NCBI GenBank assembly: GCA_900112995.1
Contig: FONU01000003.1
Location: forward strand, 1 to 64,000
Direction: 5' to 3'
Source: [Lactobacillus] rogosae
GTDB lineage: Bacteria; Bacillota; Clostridia; Lachnospirales; Lachnospiraceae
Length of the DNA: 64,000 bases
Positions within the stretch are counted from its first letter, which is position 1; every line of letters starts with the position of its first letter. Positions 9,164 to 17,463 of the stretch are shown here, in pieces. The notes under the pieces are model-generated. The model saw only the letters and a list, made by a program, of their open reading frames with translations. It searched no databases and was not told where the DNA came from. Made by a program: the position numbers and the translations under genes.

Positions 9164-10084
9164 ATGAAAAGAGCGGTAATTACAGGACCTACAGGTTCTA
9201 TTGGATTAGCACTGATTAATGAACTTGTATCTAACGGAGTAGAGGTTGTTGCTGTTGTAAGACCGGGTTCAAGACGTGCAGACAGAATTAAGACAAGTGA
9301 TATGGTAAAGCGTGTTGACTGCGATTTGTCAGAGCTTAATAAACTGCCAGAGCTTATTCGAGAGGGAGCTGATGTGTTCTATCATTTTGGCTGGGACGGA
9401 ACATTTGGCAACAGCAGAAATAATATGTATGGACAAAATCTTAATGTAAAATATGCACTTGATGCGGTTGAAGCTGCTTTTGCACTTGGCTGTGATACTT
9501 TTATAGGTGCTGGTTCACAGGCTGAATATGGCAGATATGAAGGCTCTTTGAATGAGAGTGTTCCTGCATTTCCTGAAAATGGTTATGGGATTGCCAAGTT
9601 ATGTGCTGGACAGATGACAAGAATTGCCTGTAAGCAGAAGGGAATGCGTCATATATGGACAAGGATACTTAGCATATATGGTCCTTATGATGGTGAGAAT
9701 ACAATGGTTATGAGCACTATTTACAAGCTTCTTAATTCAGAAAAGCCATCTTGTACTAAGGGTGAGCAGATGTGGGATTTCCTTTATTCAAAGGATGCAG
9801 CATTAGCAATGAGATTACTTGGTGAGAAAGGTACAGACGGTAGAACATACTGCATAGGAAGCGGTAAAGCAAGACCATTAAAAGAATATATTGATATTAT
9901 AGGACAAAATGCCAATAAAAATGTCACAATAGGATATGGAGATATTCCATATGGTCCTTTACAGGTAATGTACTTGTGTGCAGATATTACAGCGTTAAGA
10001 GAAGACACTGGATTTGAGCCAAGGTATTCTTTTGAAGATGGTATAAAAGAGACAATAGAATGGTGTAGAACACAGAATTTATAA
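9164..10084 (+). CDS. NAD(P)-dependent epimerase/dehydratase, candidate CDP-sugar reductase
   Basis: A 306-residue extended SDR protein. The Rossmann motif TGPTGSIG (G8, G11, G14) is at the N-terminus and the catalytic YGIAK (Y141, K145) is present. YHFGWDGTFGNSRNN and AGSQAEYGRYEG resemble the abequose/paratose-synthase-like and YerF-like group, but I cannot place it in one subfamily. Start ATG 9164 is preferred over the in-frame ATG at 9152, which has no ribosome site; GGGGA lies five bases before 9164. It probably reduces the keto group of the CDP-dideoxysugar made upstream. Confidence 0.75.
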   Translation: MKRAVITGPTGSIGLALINELVSNGVEVVAVVRPGSRRADRIKTSDMVKRVDCDLSELNKLPELIREGADVFYHFGWDGTFGNSRNNMYGQNLNVKYALDAVEAAFALGCDTFIGAGSQAEYGRYEGSLNESVPAFPENGYGIAKLCAGQMTRIACKQKGMRHIWTRILSIYGPYDGENTMVMSTIYKLLNSEKPSCTKGEQMWDFLYSKDAALAMRLLGEKGTDGRTYCIGSGKARPLKEYIDIIGQNANKNVTIGYGDIPYGPLQVMYLCADITALREDTGFEPRYSFEDGIKETIEWCRTQNL

Positions 10085-10123
10085 TATCTTAGATGTAATA
10101 AAGAAGTAAGAATGGAGATTAAG

Positions 10124-11080
10124 ATGAAGAAGATTAGTATTATGGTACCTTGTTATAATGAGGAAGAAAATGTTATACCTCTCAGCGAAGCGTTGATAGA
10201 GATGTTTGCAAAGGATCTGCCACAGTATGATTATGACATAACATTTATTGATAACGACTCAACTGATACAACAAGAGTTAAGTTAAGACAGTTATGTGAG
10301 GGTAATAAGAAGATTAAGGCAATATTTAATGCTAAGAATTTTGGACAGTTTAATTCTCCATATTATGGTATTATTAATACAGATGGCGATTGTACAATAC
10401 CAGTATGTGCAGACTTTCAGGACCCTATTGATGTAATTCCAAGACTTGTAGCAGAATGGGAAAAGGGCTATAAGATAGTATGTGCAGTAAAGTCAAGCAG
10501 TAAAGAAAGCAAGATAATGTATTTCTTAAGAACCTGTTATTACAAGCTTATTAAAAAAATGTCTTCTGTTGAACAGATAGAGCATTTTACAGGTTTTGGT
10601 TTATATGACAAGTCATTTGTACAGGTTATGAGGGACTTGAAAGATCCAATCCCATTTTTAAGAGGTGTTGTTGGAGAATTAGGGTTTAAGAGAACTGAGA
10701 TTGAGTATACACAGGCACAGAGAAGAGCAGGAAAGACACATAATAATTTCTTTACCCTTTATGATGCTGCAATGTTAAGCTTTACATCATATACTAAGCT
10801 TGGATTAAGACTTGCAACATTTGTTGGTGGATTCTTTGGTCTTGTCAGCATAATTGTTGGAATTGTATACCTTGTTCTTAAGCTTGTATACTGGAACAGA
10901 TTTACAGCTGGGATGGTTCCTCTTATTCTCCTTGTCAGCATATTAGGTTCATTACAGCTTATATTCATAGGTCTTATGGGAGAATATATATTAAGTATGA
11001 ACCAGCGACTTATGAACAGACCATTAGTTGTTGAGGAAGAAAGATTAAATTTTGATGATGCTGATAAGTCAGATAAGTAA
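10124..11080 (+). CDS. Family 2 glycosyltransferase, GtrB/DPM1-like
   Basis: A 318-residue membrane-anchored glycosyltransferase. The GT2 fold begins with ISIMVPCYNEEENV, the acidic centre is FIDNDSTD, and CADFQDPIDV matches the ADLQDP motif of GtrB and polyprenyl-phosphate glycosyltransferases. Two hydrophobic segments near residues 225-290 anchor it. It would load a sugar onto undecaprenyl phosphate at the inner membrane face, for the GtrA-like protein earlier in the cluster to flip. Start ATG 10124 has GGAG six bases before it; the ATG at 10112 overlaps that site. A terminator follows. Confidence 0.85.
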   Translation: MKKISIMVPCYNEEENVIPLSEALIEMFAKDLPQYDYDITFIDNDSTDTTRVKLRQLCEGNKKIKAIFNAKNFGQFNSPYYGIINTDGDCTIPVCADFQDPIDVIPRLVAEWEKGYKIVCAVKSSSKESKIMYFLRTCYYKLIKKMSSVEQIEHFTGFGLYDKSFVQVMRDLKDPIPFLRGVVGELGFKRTEIEYTQAQRRAGKTHNNFFTLYDAAMLSFTSYTKLGLRLATFVGGFFGLVSIIVGIVYLVLKLVYWNRFTAGMVPLILLVSILGSLQLIFIGLMGEYILSMNQRLMNRPLVVEEERLNFDDADKSDK

Positions 11081-11162
11081 TAGCTGATTAACAAGATAAG
11101 CAGTATCATCTAAATTACTGGATATATAGTAGGAATAATATCAGATAATATATTAAATAATT

Positions 11163-11219
11163 AAGCCACGTCAGAGGAAATGTTCCTGATTACAGGAATA
11201 GCTTTGATGTGGCTTTTAT
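11163..11219 (+). terminator. Rho-independent terminator ending the polysaccharide cluster
   Basis: AAGCCACGTCA pairs with TGATGTGGCTT (one G-U) and is followed by TTTTA. The loop contains further short self-complementary pieces. It lies between the glycosyltransferase and the polyphosphate enzyme and probably ends the cluster transcript. Confidence 0.75.
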
Positions 11220-11286
11220 ACTGTTAATTTGTCTTATATTCTGTTATAATACTTATAAAAAGTGGGTTAGATTGGAGGATTTGATT

Positions 11287-12759
11287 ATGTTAAAAGATTG
11301 GAACAAGGTAGAACAGCCAACAGCAGAGGAAGTGGATAAAAGACTTGCCAATGCAAAGAACAGCCTTTTACAACAGCAGATTGCTATGAAAGAAAAGAAG
11401 CTTCCAGTAATCGTACTGCTTGAGGGCTGGGGTGCGGCAGGAAAAGGAAGTGTGCTTGGAAAGTTAATTAAGAATATAGATCCACGTTTTTTCAAGGTTG
11501 CAGTTATGGACGAACCGACAGAGGAGGAGAAAAGAAAGCCGTTCCTTTACAGACATTTTGTAAAAATTCCAGAGGCAGGAAAGTTCGTGTTTATGGACAG
11601 CGGCTGGATGTCAGAGGTTACAAGCCAGAAGTTAAGCGGCGAGCTTTCAGAGGAAGAATATAAGAAGAGGATAGAGAGTATTAAAAGATTTGAACGACAG
11701 CTTACGGATAATGGATATCTCCTGCTTAAGTTCTTCTTTAATATTGATAAGAAGGAGCAGAAGAAGCGATTAAAGAAGTTAGTGGAAGATAAGAATACAG
11801 CATGGAGAGTAAGTAAGCACGACAGATGGCAGAATAAGCATTATGATGAATGTATGGAAGTGTATGACCAGTTTCTGTGTGATACCAATCATTCGACAGC
11901 ACCCTGGTATATAGTAGATGCGAAGGATAAGAAGTGGGCACAGTTACAGATACTAGAGACTATAGTACAGGGCATTGACACAGCATTTGCCAACAGTGCA
12001 CTGTCAGTTCCGCTTCTTCAGAATGCATTCCCATTAAAGCCAATAAGCAGGTTAGATGAGGTTAGCCTTGATAAAAGCCTTACAGATGAGGAATACGAAA
12101 GGCTTCTTGACCTTTATCAGAAGCGTTTAAAGGAGCTTCATAATGAATTATATAGAAAGAAGATACCAGTTATAATTGCATATGAAGGCTGGGACGCGGC
12201 AGGAAAAGGCGGCAATATCAAGAGAATAACAGAAGCACTTGACCCAAGAGGTTATGAAGTGCACCCAATAGCAAGTCCTGAACCACACGAGAAATCAAGA
12301 CATTACCTTTGGAGATTCTGGAACCGGCTTCCAAAGACAGGACACGTTGCAATATTTGACAGGACCTGGTATGGACGGGTTATGGTTGAACGTCTTGAGG
12401 GTTTTTGCAGTAAGAATGACTGGCAGAGAGCCTATGTTGAGATTAATGAATTTGAGAAAGAACTTTCCGACTGGGGAGCAATTATTGTAAAGTTCTGGGT
12501 TCAGATAGATAAGGATACACAGCTTGCCAGATTTAAGGAAAGAGAGAATACACCAGAGAAACGTTGGAAAATCACTGATGAGGACTGGCGTAACAGGGAG
12601 AAATGGGACAGCTATGAGGAAGCCGTTAATGAGATGTTAGAAAAGACTAACACGTCATATGCTCCGTGGCACATACTTGAGTCTAACGATAAGAAGTATG
12701 CAAGAATAAAAGCACTTAAGACAGTAATTGAGGCAATTGAAAAGTATGAAGCTAAATAA
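11287..12759 (+). CDS. pap: Polyphosphate:AMP phosphotransferase (tandem PPK2 domains)
   Basis: A 490-residue protein with two PPK2 domains, the layout of class II polyphosphate:AMP phosphotransferase, which makes ADP from AMP and polyphosphate. Walker A motifs are EGWGAAGKGS (residues 46-55) and EGWDAAGKGG (300-309). The second domain has the full lid motif FDRTWYGRV; in the first it has become FMDSGWMSEV, so the first domain is probably non-catalytic, as known for this family. The start is ATG 11287 with GGAGG eight bases upstream; an in-frame ATG at 11209 lies in the preceding terminator. A TATAAT at 11245-11250 may be its -10. Confidence 0.88.
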   Translation: MLKDWNKVEQPTAEEVDKRLANAKNSLLQQQIAMKEKKLPVIVLLEGWGAAGKGSVLGKLIKNIDPRFFKVAVMDEPTEEEKRKPFLYRHFVKIPEAGKFVFMDSGWMSEVTSQKLSGELSEEEYKKRIESIKRFERQLTDNGYLLLKFFFNIDKKEQKKRLKKLVEDKNTAWRVSKHDRWQNKHYDECMEVYDQFLCDTNHSTAPWYIVDAKDKKWAQLQILETIVQGIDTAFANSALSVPLLQNAFPLKPISRLDEVSLDKSLTDEEYERLLDLYQKRLKELHNELYRKKIPVIIAYEGWDAAGKGGNIKRITEALDPRGYEVHPIASPEPHEKSRHYLWRFWNRLPKTGHVAIFDRTWYGRVMVERLEGFCSKNDWQRAYVEINEFEKELSDWGAIIVKFWVQIDKDTQLARFKERENTPEKRWKITDEDWRNREKWDSYEEAVNEMLEKTNTSYAPWHILESNDKKYARIKALKTVIEAIEKYEAK

Positions 12760-12891
12760 GAAAAGATTATAACAGGCATATTAATAGCAGTATTAGTATG
12801 TATAATAGCAGGAAGTGCAATGTATGTTAATGATTGTTATCACACAGATACAGATAACTGCACAGCATATATACGATTGTATTTCTTGTAA
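12746..12891 (+). pseudogene. Frameshifted relic of an exported-protein gene
   Basis: ATG at 12746 (overlapping the end of the polyphosphate gene) opens MKLNKKRL and then stops. After a one-base shift the text continues ITGILIAVLVCIIAG, then AMYVNDCYHTDTDNC, and stops at 12889. Joined, this is a typical signal peptide or membrane anchor followed by an extracytoplasmic start. The VNDYYHAD-like sequence recalls exported alpha/beta-hydrolases of Lachnospiraceae, but only about 48 codons survive. One missing base near 12770 plus a later stop would explain it. The relic call is good; the family is a guess. Confidence 0.5.
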
Positions 12892-12908
12892 ATAATTCAC
12901 TTTTTGAT

Positions 12909-12941
12909 AGTTAATATAATTAAGTAAAAGTTAATATAATT
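12909..12941. repeat. Two 13-bp direct repeats upstream of a promoter
   Basis: AGTTAATATAATT occurs at 12909-12921 and again at 12929-12941, a period of 20 bases, about two helical turns. The copies end 14 bases before a TTGACA box, where an activator or repressor dimer could bind. AT-richness raises the chance of coincidence. Confidence 0.4.
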
Positions 12942-12955
12942 GTAAGATTATAATG

Positions 12956-12984
12956 TTGACATACAATATATTGTGTGTTATTTT
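12956..12984 (+). promoter_or_regulatory. Promoter upstream of the aminotransferase gene
   Basis: TTGACA at 12956-12961, a 17-base spacer, then TATTTT at 12979-12984. The expected transcription start is near 12991. The transcript would meet a terminator-like hairpin at 13015-13065 before reaching the aminotransferase start at 13120. Confidence 0.6.
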
Positions 12985-13014
12985 ATCAGTGTTAAATAAA
13001 TATACGAATTAATT

Positions 13015-13065
13015 AAAGGCAAAGGCGCCGTTACAACGAAAGTTGTTCGAGCCTTTGCCTTTTTG
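13015..13065 (+). terminator. Intrinsic terminator or attenuator in the aminotransferase leader
   Basis: AAAGGCAAAGGC at 13015-13026 pairs with GCCTTTGCCTTT at 13051-13062, followed by more T residues. Inside the loop ACAAC-GAAA-GTTGT forms a second small hairpin. It begins only about 25 bases after the predicted start of transcription, so it either ends a very short RNA or acts as an attenuator. Confidence 0.75.
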
Positions 13066-13119
13066 ATTTGTAAAAAACGTATATGTGCCATACCAATGAC
13101 ACAGGAATGGAGGATTATT

Positions 13120-14340
13120 ATGAAGTTAAAGGATACAGGATTGACAGCACAGGATATTAAGGACAAGGTTAACAAGTATATGATTGAAACTTATGAGCGT
13201 TTCGATTTTCTTGCTGAAACCGCAAAAGATATGTATCTTTATGATGAGAATAAGACACCATATCTTGACTTTTACGCAGGTATTGCAGTTAATAATGCAG
13301 GAAGCTGTAATGAAAAGGTTGTTGCCGCAGTTAAGGATCAGGTTGAGGACATAATGCATACATTTAATTATCCTTATACAATTCCACAGGCATTACTTGC
13401 TGAGAAGGTATGTAAGACAATTGGTATGGATAAAATATTTTACCAGAACTCAGGTACAGAGGCTAATGAGGCAATGATTAAGATGGCTCGTAAGTATGGT
13501 GTTGAAAAATACGGACCAAACCGTTATCATATAGTAACAGCTAAGGACGGTTTCCACGGAAGAACATTCGGTGCTATGTCTGCAACAGGTCAGCCAGGCA
13601 ATGCTTGTCAGGTAGGTTTCGGACCTATGACTTATGGATTTTCATATGCACCATACAATGATCTTAAGGCATTTGAAGATGCCTGCACAGAGAATACAAT
13701 CGCTATAATGATTGAACCTGTACAGGGCGAGGGCGGTGTACACCCGGCAACTAAGGAATTTATGACAGGTCTTAGAAAGTTCTGTGATGAACACGATATG
13801 CTTCTTCTTATCGATGAGGTTCAGACAGGCTGGTGCAGAACAGGTGCAGTAATGTCATATATGAATTATGGCATTAAGCCAGATATTGTATCTATGGCAA
13901 AAGGTCTTGGCGGTGGTATGCCAATAGGTGCTATATGTGCAACAGAAGAAGTATCAAAGGCATTTACAGCAGGTTCACACGGAACAACATTTGGTGGACA
14001 TCCTGTATCATGCGCAGCAGCTTTAGCAGAGGTTAATGAGCTTCTTGACAGAAATCTTGCTGACAATGCCAAGAAAATGGGTGATTACTTCAGTGCAAAG
14101 TTAGAGAAGCTTCCACACGTTAAGGAAGTAAGACATCAGGGACTTCTTGTTGGTGTGGAATTCGATGATACAATAAGCGGCGTAGATGTAAAGCACGGTT
14201 GTTTTGACAGAAAGCTTCTTATAACAGCTATCGGATCACATATAATCCGTATGGTACCACCTCTTATTCTTACAGAGGCAGACTGCGATAAAGCATATGA
14301 AATCATCAAGGAAACAGTAGAAAGCCTTAGCACAAAATAG
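13120..14340 (+). CDS. Class III aminotransferase, acetylornithine/4-aminobutyrate type
   Basis: A 406-residue PLP-dependent omega-aminotransferase. The family fingerprints are FYQNSGTEANEAMIKMARKYG, read in two parts, IDEVQTGWCRTG and the PLP lysine in SMAKGLGGGMPIGA (K261). It resembles ArgD and GabT; no arg genes are nearby, and the next gene is an iron alcohol dehydrogenase. Amino-group removal followed by aldehyde reduction (for example 4-aminobutyrate to 4-hydroxybutyrate) is possible but not proven. Start ATG 13120 has GGAGG seven bases upstream; an in-frame codon at 13063 lies in the terminator tail. Confidence 0.85.
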   Translation: MKLKDTGLTAQDIKDKVNKYMIETYERFDFLAETAKDMYLYDENKTPYLDFYAGIAVNNAGSCNEKVVAAVKDQVEDIMHTFNYPYTIPQALLAEKVCKTIGMDKIFYQNSGTEANEAMIKMARKYGVEKYGPNRYHIVTAKDGFHGRTFGAMSATGQPGNACQVGFGPMTYGFSYAPYNDLKAFEDACTENTIAIMIEPVQGEGGVHPATKEFMTGLRKFCDEHDMLLLIDEVQTGWCRTGAVMSYMNYGIKPDIVSMAKGLGGGMPIGAICATEEVSKAFTAGSHGTTFGGHPVSCAAALAEVNELLDRNLADNAKKMGDYFSAKLEKLPHVKEVRHQGLLVGVEFDDTISGVDVKHGCFDRKLLITAIGSHIIRMVPPLILTEADCDKAYEIIKETVESLSTK

Positions 14341-14354
14341 GCACAGATTAATAT

Positions 14355-14390
14355 AACAGCCACAATTATATAATTGTAATTGTGGCTGTT
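14355..14390 (+). other. Perfect 14-bp hairpin between aminotransferase and dehydrogenase
   Basis: AACAGCCACAATTA at 14355-14368 is followed, after 8 bases, by its exact complement at 14377-14390. No T-run follows. It may partly terminate transcription or stabilise the upstream mRNA, setting different levels of the two enzymes. Confidence 0.6.
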
Positions 14391-14423
14391 AATAGTAATT
14401 ACTTGAAAGAATGGAGAATGATA

Positions 14424-15590
14424 ATGGAAAATGTAATTACACAGGAAAGCAGTAAAGCTATAGAATTTAATTACTACCTTCCAGTTAATATTGTATTTGG
14501 TTCAGGAAAAGTTAATAAGGCCGGCGAACTTGCTAAGCCTTATGGCAAAAAGGCTCTTATTGTAACAGGAAAAAGCAGTGCCAAGAAGTCGGGGCTTTAT
14601 GATAAGGTTAATGACAGCTTAAAGAAGGCAGGGCTTGAAACAGAGCTTTTTGATAAGGTATCTCAAAATCCACTTACAACAACAGCCGGTGAAGGAGCAG
14701 CTTACGCTAAAGAAAAAGGCTGTGATGTTGTAGTTGCAATAGGCGGCGGAAGCATAATGGACTGTGCTAAGGCAATAGCATTTCTTGCAGTAAATGACGG
14801 CGATGTAAGTGATTATATATTTGGAAAGAAGTCAGGTGATAAGGCACTTCCATTAATACTTATACCAACAACATGCGGTACAGGTTCAGAAGGCAACGGA
14901 TTTGCAGTTCTTACCAATCCTGATAATGGTGATAAAAAGTCACTTAGATGTAATGCAATTGTTGCCAAAGTATCAATTGTAGACCCTGAATGTATGATGA
15001 CAATGCCTAAATCAGTGCTTGCTTCTGTAGGCTTTGATGCTCTGTGTCATTGTATGGAAGCATATACTTCAAGGATTGCACAGCCATTTACAGATGCACT
15101 TAGTCTTTATGCAATAGGGCTTATAGCTGGTAATCTGGTAAATGTATACAGTGATAATGCAGGTAAAGATGGCTGGGAGAAGATAACACTTGCCAGCACA
15201 ATAGGCGGAATGGTTATTAATACAGCAGGAGTTACTCTTGCACACGGAATGGAACACCCTGCAAGCGGACTTCGTGATATCGTACACGGAAAAGGTCTTG
15301 CGGCTCTTACTCCGGCAATTATTGAAGCATCTTATACTGGCAATGAAAGCAAATTTGCTGATATTGCAAAGTTATTTGGCGGTAAGGAAGCTAAGGATCT
15401 GGCCTTGAAGATAAGAGAGCTTCTTAAGAGTATTAATCTTAATTGTACACTTTCAGATTTAGGAATAGAAGAAAAGGATATTCCTTGGATGGCAGAGAAC
15501 TGTATGAAGGTATCTGCTGCAAGTGTTGCGAATAATCCAGTTGTATTCACGCAGGAACAGATAGCAGATATTTATAAGAAAGCATTATAA
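14424..15590 (+). CDS. Iron-containing alcohol dehydrogenase
   Basis: A 388-residue group III iron alcohol dehydrogenase (butanol dehydrogenase-like). IGGGSIMDCAKAIA is the NAD-binding motif and PTTCGTGSEGNGFAV follows. GFDALCHCMEAYTS, GMEHPASG and IVHGKGLAAL carry the metal-binding histidines. The start is ATG 14424 with GGAG seven bases upstream. It follows the aminotransferase after a hairpin, so the two may share a pathway that reduces the aldehyde left by transamination. Its exact substrate is unclear; members of this family take butanal, 4-hydroxybutyrate semialdehyde or lactaldehyde. Confidence 0.88.
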   Translation: MENVITQESSKAIEFNYYLPVNIVFGSGKVNKAGELAKPYGKKALIVTGKSSAKKSGLYDKVNDSLKKAGLETELFDKVSQNPLTTTAGEGAAYAKEKGCDVVVAIGGGSIMDCAKAIAFLAVNDGDVSDYIFGKKSGDKALPLILIPTTCGTGSEGNGFAVLTNPDNGDKKSLRCNAIVAKVSIVDPECMMTMPKSVLASVGFDALCHCMEAYTSRIAQPFTDALSLYAIGLIAGNLVNVYSDNAGKDGWEKITLASTIGGMVINTAGVTLAHGMEHPASGLRDIVHGKGLAALTPAIIEASYTGNESKFADIAKLFGGKEAKDLALKIRELLKSINLNCTLSDLGIEEKDIPWMAENCMKVSAASVANNPVVFTQEQIADIYKKAL

Positions 15591-15664
15591 GGATATTACA
15601 ATAAATAATATTGAGTATGTAATCTAAACGGATATAGTACAGCTATAACTGGATAGAATTTGTT

Positions 15665-15711
15665 ATCCCCCACCGGTATAAAAGCTTACAGGTGGGGGAT
15701 TTCTTATTTTT
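15665..15711 (+). terminator. Terminator after the iron alcohol dehydrogenase
   Basis: ATCCCCCACC at 15665-15674 pairs exactly with GGTGGGGGAT at 15691-15700, and a T-rich run follows. It lies between convergent genes and ends the plus-strand aminotransferase-dehydrogenase transcript. Confidence 0.9.
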
Positions 15712-15747
15712 CTTATTTTTAAAATTTTTTATTGTTTTCTTGTATTA

Positions 15748-16236
15748 TTATATTAATTCATAAGCGATTCTTTCAGAACCGTCTTTAACATATATAATTC
15801 CACACTTTTTAAAGCCATTTTTCTCTATAACGTGCTGCATAATTTTATTGTCGTGGTGAGTATCTATTCTTAAGTGAGGTATCTGGTCCTTGCAGTAATT
15901 AACAGCGATTTCAAGTACGCCGTGAATAGTTCCGTCACCAGCAATTCTGTGGATTGTGCCGTAAGATTCATCAGACAACCAGTGTCCGTTGTCAATTATA
16001 TGATATGTAGAATCATCACCAATATGGAAATAAAATACTGCGTGAACGCCGCCGTCTGCTTCAATTACATACATTTGCCGGTTGGCAATATCGTTGTCGA
16101 TTGTTTCCTCAGAAGGATTGTTATTCTTCCACTGGTTAGGATTGCCGTGTTCAGCCATAAATTGTCTTGCGTAAGCGTAGATTTCCATAATGCGTGTTTT
16201 ATCATTGACCGTAGCTTTTCTTATAGTTGTCAGCAT
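15748..16236 (-). CDS. GNAT-family N-acetyltransferase
   Basis: A 162-residue GNAT protein. IRKATVNDKTRIMEIY at the start, VFYFHIGDD in the middle strand, AGDGTIHGVLEIAVNYC in place of the acetyl-CoA loop, and VIEKNGFKKCGIIY near the end follow the family layout. The substrate is unknown. GAGG lies seven bases before its ATG. The gene is 26 bases downstream of the PTS membrane protein on the same strand, so it is probably cotranscribed with it. Confidence 0.8.
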   Translation of the reverse strand: MLTTIRKATVNDKTRIMEIYAYARQFMAEHGNPNQWKNNNPSEETIDNDIANRQMYVIEADGGVHAVFYFHIGDDSTYHIIDNGHWLSDESYGTIHRIAGDGTIHGVLEIAVNYCKDQIPHLRIDTHHDNKIMQHVIEKNGFKKCGIIYVKDGSERIAYELI

Positions 16237-16262
16237 AGTTAAACCTCATTTCCTGTATTATT

Positions 16263-17357
16263 TTATGAAAGTTTCATATCTCCATCTTTTACCCAGCCTA
16301 ATTTCTTTAAGAACATATTAATAAGTGGACATATAACTGCTGGAAGTACGAATGATATAAGTATAAGTCCAGCCCAGTCCATAGCGGTAATAGAGGCTTT
16401 AGTCCCTGCTGCCACATCATTTACCCAGCCGGAATATACACCAATCTGTCCGACAAGACCACAAGTTCCCATACCGGAAGATACGGCAGTTCCATTCATA
16501 TTAAGCTTGAAGATGCAGGTTGCAAGAGGTCCAGTAATTGCTGATGTTATAATAGGGGCTATCCATATTCTAGGATTCTTGATTATGTTGCCCATCTGTA
16601 ACATAGAAGTTCCTATTCCCTGCGATACAAGTCCGCCCCAGCGGTTTTCCTTAAATGACATTACAGCAAAGCCAACCATCTGTGCACAACATCCAGCCAC
16701 GGCAGCACCGCCTGCAAGACCAGTAAGTCCAAATGCGGCACATATGGCAGCAGATGATATTGGAAGTGTAAGTGCAATACCGACTAATACTGATACAGCA
16801 ATACCCATAAGGAAAGGCTGTAAGTTAGTTGCAAGCATTATAAGTTCGCCGATTTTCATTGCAGCTTTTCCAAGGGCAGGTGCAATAAGTGCGGCAACGC
16901 CTGTTCCAACACCTATAGTTATTAGAGGTGTTACAAGTATATCTACTTTGGTTTCCTTTGAAATCATCTTGCCAGCCTCGGCGGCAATAATTGCTACAAA
17001 ATATACAGCCAGAGGTCCGCCGGCACCGCCAAGTGCATTGGAGGCAAAACCAACTGTTATAAGCGAGAACAGTACAAGAGGTGGGCATTTGAGTGCATAA
17101 CCGATTGCAACAGCCATAGCAGGACCACTCATAGCAGAGGCAAGTCCTCCGACAGTATAACTAACGCCGCTTACAGTAGCAACAGTGTCTGTAAGGAAGC
17201 CAAGATGAAGCTGTGTACCGAGCGTATTAAGTATTGTTCCGATAAGAAGAGAGCAGAACAGACCCTGTGCCATAGCACCAAGTGCATCAATTCCGTATCT
17301 TTTTACAGATACTTCAATGTCTTTTTTCTTTAGAAATGCTTTTAATTTGTCTTTCAT
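16263..17357 (-). CDS. PTS IIC-like membrane protein (PfoR family)
   Basis: A 364-residue, very hydrophobic protein with about nine or ten membrane segments, rich in Gly and Ala (GGLASAMSGPAMAVAIGYAL, GFASNALGGAGGPLAVYFV). It belongs to the PTS IIC-like family that includes PfoR, once called a toxin regulator in Clostridium perfringens. It has no IIA or IIB domain, so transport by PTS phosphorylation would need partners from elsewhere. AAGGAG lies before the start. It is downstream of a LysR gene on the same strand and may be controlled by it. Confidence 0.8.
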   Translation of the reverse strand: MKDKLKAFLKKKDIEVSVKRYGIDALGAMAQGLFCSLLIGTILNTLGTQLHLGFLTDTVATVSGVSYTVGGLASAMSGPAMAVAIGYALKCPPLVLFSLITVGFASNALGGAGGPLAVYFVAIIAAEAGKMISKETKVDILVTPLITIGVGTGVAALIAPALGKAAMKIGELIMLATNLQPFLMGIAVSVLVGIALTLPISSAAICAAFGLTGLAGGAAVAGCCAQMVGFAVMSFKENRWGGLVSQGIGTSMLQMGNIIKNPRIWIAPIITSAITGPLATCIFKLNMNGTAVSSGMGTCGLVGQIGVYSGWVNDVAAGTKASITAMDWAGLILISFVLPAVICPLINMFLKKLGWVKDGDMKLS

Positions 17358-17463
17358 TGATTAACTCCTTGTTATTTTATATTTGTATTTTTAATAATAC
17401 TAATAAGTGATTAATTATATAAAATAATAACTATATAATTAATGTCATATAAATCTATTGTAT

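Noticed and set aside
16507-17100. A 197-codon open frame on the plus strand
   Set aside because: It is antisense to the PfoR-like membrane protein, has a proline/alanine-rich composition typical of mirrored membrane codons, and has no ribosome site.
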